Assembly: GCF_008271295.1 (NCBI RefSeq)
Contig: NZ_VTOY01000007.1
Location: forward strand, 50,678 to 114,677
DNA: 64,000 bases
Direction: 5' to 3'
Source: Pseudoselenomonas ruminis
GTDB lineage: Bacteria; Bacillota; Negativicutes; Selenomonadales; Selenomonadaceae
Shown: piece after piece, positions 62,737 through 64,000 of the stretch
How positions within the stretch are numbered: the first letter of the stretch is position 1
Layout: the number at the start of each line of letters is the position of its first letter
Made by a program: the position numbers and the translations under genes
Notes under the pieces: generated by a model
The model's input: only the letters and a program-made list of their open reading frames with translations
What the model was told of the DNA's origin: nothing
Databases searched by the model: none

Positions 62737-62823
62737 TGGTGCGGACGAGAGGACTTGAACCTCCACGATGTCACCACCACTAGTACCTGAAACTAGCGCG
62801 TCTGCCGATTCCGCCACGTCCGC
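62737..62823 (-). tRNA. tRNA-Leu (CAG), copy 1
   Basis: Anticodon CAG, acceptor GCGGACG/CGTCCGC, CCA encoded. Confidence 0.92.
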
Positions 62824-62858
62824 ATAATAACTATTTAATTACCCGCCTTCATAAAAGG

Positions 62859-62947
62859 TGGTGCCGAGGACCGGAATCGAACCGGTACGGTTGTTTCCAA
62901 CCGACGGATTTTAAGTCCGTTGCGTCTGCCAGTTCCGCCACCCCGGC
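62859..62947 (-). tRNA. tRNA-Leu (TAA)
   Basis: Class II tRNA, anticodon loop CTTAAAA, acceptor GCCGGGG/CCTCGGC, CCA encoded. Confidence 0.92.
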
Positions 62948-62963
62948 AGTAACATATCAATAA

Positions 62964-63037
<74 letters not shown>

Positions 63038-63049
63038 AAATAAAACAAG

Positions 63050-63125
63050 TGGAGCTGGCGAGAGGAATTGAACCCCCAACCTGCTGATTACAAGTCAGCT
63101 GCTCTACCAATTGAGCTACACCAGC
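63050..63125 (-). tRNA. tRNA-Thr (TGT)
   Basis: Anticodon loop CTTGTAA, acceptor GCTGGTG/CGCCAGC, CCA encoded. Confidence 0.93.
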
Positions 63126-63134
63126 TTGAAAAAA

Positions 63135-63210
63135 TGGTGCCTCCGAGCGGAATCGAACCACTGACACGGGGATTTTCAGTCCCCTGCTCTACCAACTGAG
63201 CTACAGAGGC
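63135..63210 (-). tRNA. tRNA-Phe (GAA)
   Basis: Anticodon loop CTGAAAA, acceptor GCCTCTG/CGGAGGC, CCA encoded. Confidence 0.93.
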
Positions 63211-63264
63211 ATTTTAACAAGTTGCATATATATTTATAACGCCATAAGGCGTTAAAAATCAAAA

Positions 63265-63341
63265 TGGCGACCCGAAGGGGACTTGAACCCCTGACCTCCG
63301 CCGTGACAGGGCGGCATTCTAACCAACTAAACTACCGGGCC
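63265..63341 (-). tRNA. tRNA-Asp (GTC)
   Basis: Anticodon loop CTGTCAC, acceptor GGCCCGG/TCGGGTC, discriminator G, CCA encoded. Confidence 0.93.
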
Positions 63342-63347
63342 ATAATA

Positions 63348-63423
63348 TGGTGGGCGATAACAGGATCGAACTGCTGACATCCTGCTTGTAAGGCAGGCGC
63401 TCTCCCAGCTGAGCTAATCGCCC
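63348..63423 (-). tRNA. tRNA-Val (TAC)
   Basis: Anticodon loop CTTACAA, acceptor GGGCGAT/ATCGCCC, CCA encoded. Confidence 0.93.
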
Positions 63424-63429
63424 ATAAAA

Positions 63430-63505
<76 letters not shown>

Positions 63506-63513
63506 ATGATAAA

Positions 63514-63588
63514 TGGTGACGCGTATGGGATTCGAACCCATGAAGCCGCCGTGAAAGGGCGGTGTCTTAACCGCTTGACCAACGCGCC
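63514..63588 (-). tRNA. tRNA-Glu (TTC)
   Basis: Anticodon loop CTTTCAC, acceptor GGCGCGT/ACGCGTC, CCA encoded. Confidence 0.93.
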
Positions 63589-63619
63589 AAAAACAATCAA
63601 GTGGAATGATGTTAAAAAA

Positions 63620-63695
63620 TGGTGGCTCACCCGGGATTCGAACCCGGGACACCCTGATTAAAAGTCAGGTGCTCTACCAACTGAGCTAGTGAACC
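63620..63695 (-). tRNA. tRNA-Lys (TTT)
   Basis: Anticodon loop CTTTTAA, acceptor GGTTCAC/GTGAGCC, CCA encoded. Confidence 0.93.
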
Positions 63696-63700
63696 ATATC

Positions 63701-63777
63701 TGGCTGGGGTAGCTGGACTCGAACCAGCGGATGCGGGAGTCAAAGTCCCGTGCCTTAACCGACTTGGCTATACCCCA
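63701..63777 (-). tRNA. tRNA-Gln (TTG)
   Basis: Anticodon loop CTTTGAC, typical acceptor TGGGGTA/TACCCCA, discriminator G, CCA encoded. Confidence 0.93.
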
Positions 63778-63800
63778 ATCACCCCAGGGTATGAACAAAA

Positions 63801-63876
63801 TGGCTCCTCGAGCAGGATTCGAACCTGCGACAGCCTGATTAACAGTCAGGTGCTCTACCGGCTGAGCTATCGAGGA
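63801..63876 (-). tRNA. tRNA-Asn (GTT)
   Basis: Anticodon loop CTGTTAA, acceptor TCCTCGA/TCGAGGA, discriminator G, CCA encoded. First tRNA after the 5S gene. Confidence 0.93.
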
Positions 63877-63883
63877 ATCAAAA

Positions 63884-64000
63884 CCGGCAATTACCTATCC
63901 TCCCAGTCCGTCTCCAGACAAGTACTTTCGGCCTCTGTATGCTTAACTACTGTGTTCGGTATGGGAACAGGTGGAACCATACAGGCATCATCACCGGATA
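63884..64000 (-). rRNA. rrf: 5S ribosomal RNA, reaching the window edge
   Basis: Read on the minus strand, the segment has the 5S core CCCATACCGAACACAG and AGTTAAGC. The terminal helix CCGGTGAT pairs with ATTGCCGG. The 5' end lies at or just beyond position 64000. It marks the end of an rRNA operon transcribed leftwards. Confidence 0.93.

Overview
The window looks like part of a chromosome from a diderm Firmicute, most likely Negativicutes in or near the Selenomonadaceae (Selenomonas-like). This is an inference from gene content. It carries a Bacillus-type yaaR-holB-ricT-trmN6-rsmI-metG-tatD-3D block. It also carries a Tat-exported succinate dehydrogenase-like complex of the methylmenaquinol:fumarate reductase (MfrABE) type beside class I fumarase genes, which fits an anaerobe that respires fumarate and makes succinate or propionate. 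Almost every gene is on the minus strand, and an rRNA operon enters from the right edge reading leftwards. The replication origin therefore probably lies beyond the right end.

Layout, left to right. 0-3.7 kb: two tandem chemoreceptor paralogues. 3.9-10.2 kb: a TauE/SafE-type transporter followed by jetA, jetB and jetC, a Wadjet/MksBEF-like SMC complex with no recognisable jetD. 10.4-14.1 kb: an M20 amidohydrolase and the metNIQ importer. 14.2-17.7 kb: a BASS-family transporter, a POT peptide transporter and a small unknown gene. 17.7-18.3 kb: five tRNA genes. 18.4-24.7 kb: a 1501-residue SF1 helicase with a C-terminal nuclease domain, an exported RelA/SpoT-like protein and two small genes. 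24.8-28.7 kb: asparaginase, HAD phosphatase, YgbA-like protein and BrnQ. Two clusters of DnaA boxes lie at 22.9-23.1 and 27.2-27.3 kb. 29-41 kb: a c-di-GMP phosphodiesterase-type protein and the conserved informational block. 41-46.7 kb: HAD phosphatase, thioredoxin reductase-like protein and mfrEBA. 46.9-53.3 kb: LysR regulator, HD hydrolase, thioesterase, Zn/Cd-type P-ATPase, DNA glycosylase and fumarase. 53.4-55.4 kb: amtB-glnK behind a leader with two terminators, each overlapping an ANTAR-type hexaloop hairpin. 55.5-62.2 kb: HAD phosphatase, a third chemoreceptor, two unknown genes, a DUF362 ferredoxin-like protein behind a structured leader, and an exported lipase. 62.2-64 kb: fifteen tRNA genes downstream of a 5S rRNA.

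Functionally, fumarase and Mfr would form a fumarate respiration branch, and asparaginase could feed aspartate into it. MetNIQ, POT, BrnQ, AmtB and asparaginase indicate scavenging of amino acids, peptides and ammonium. The observations most worth following are the JetD-less Jet operon, the ANTAR-like tandem attenuators before amtB, the exported RelA/SpoT-like protein, the orphan structured leader before the DUF362 gene, and the paired DnaA-box clusters. No CRISPR array, insertion sequence, integrase or prophage was recognised.
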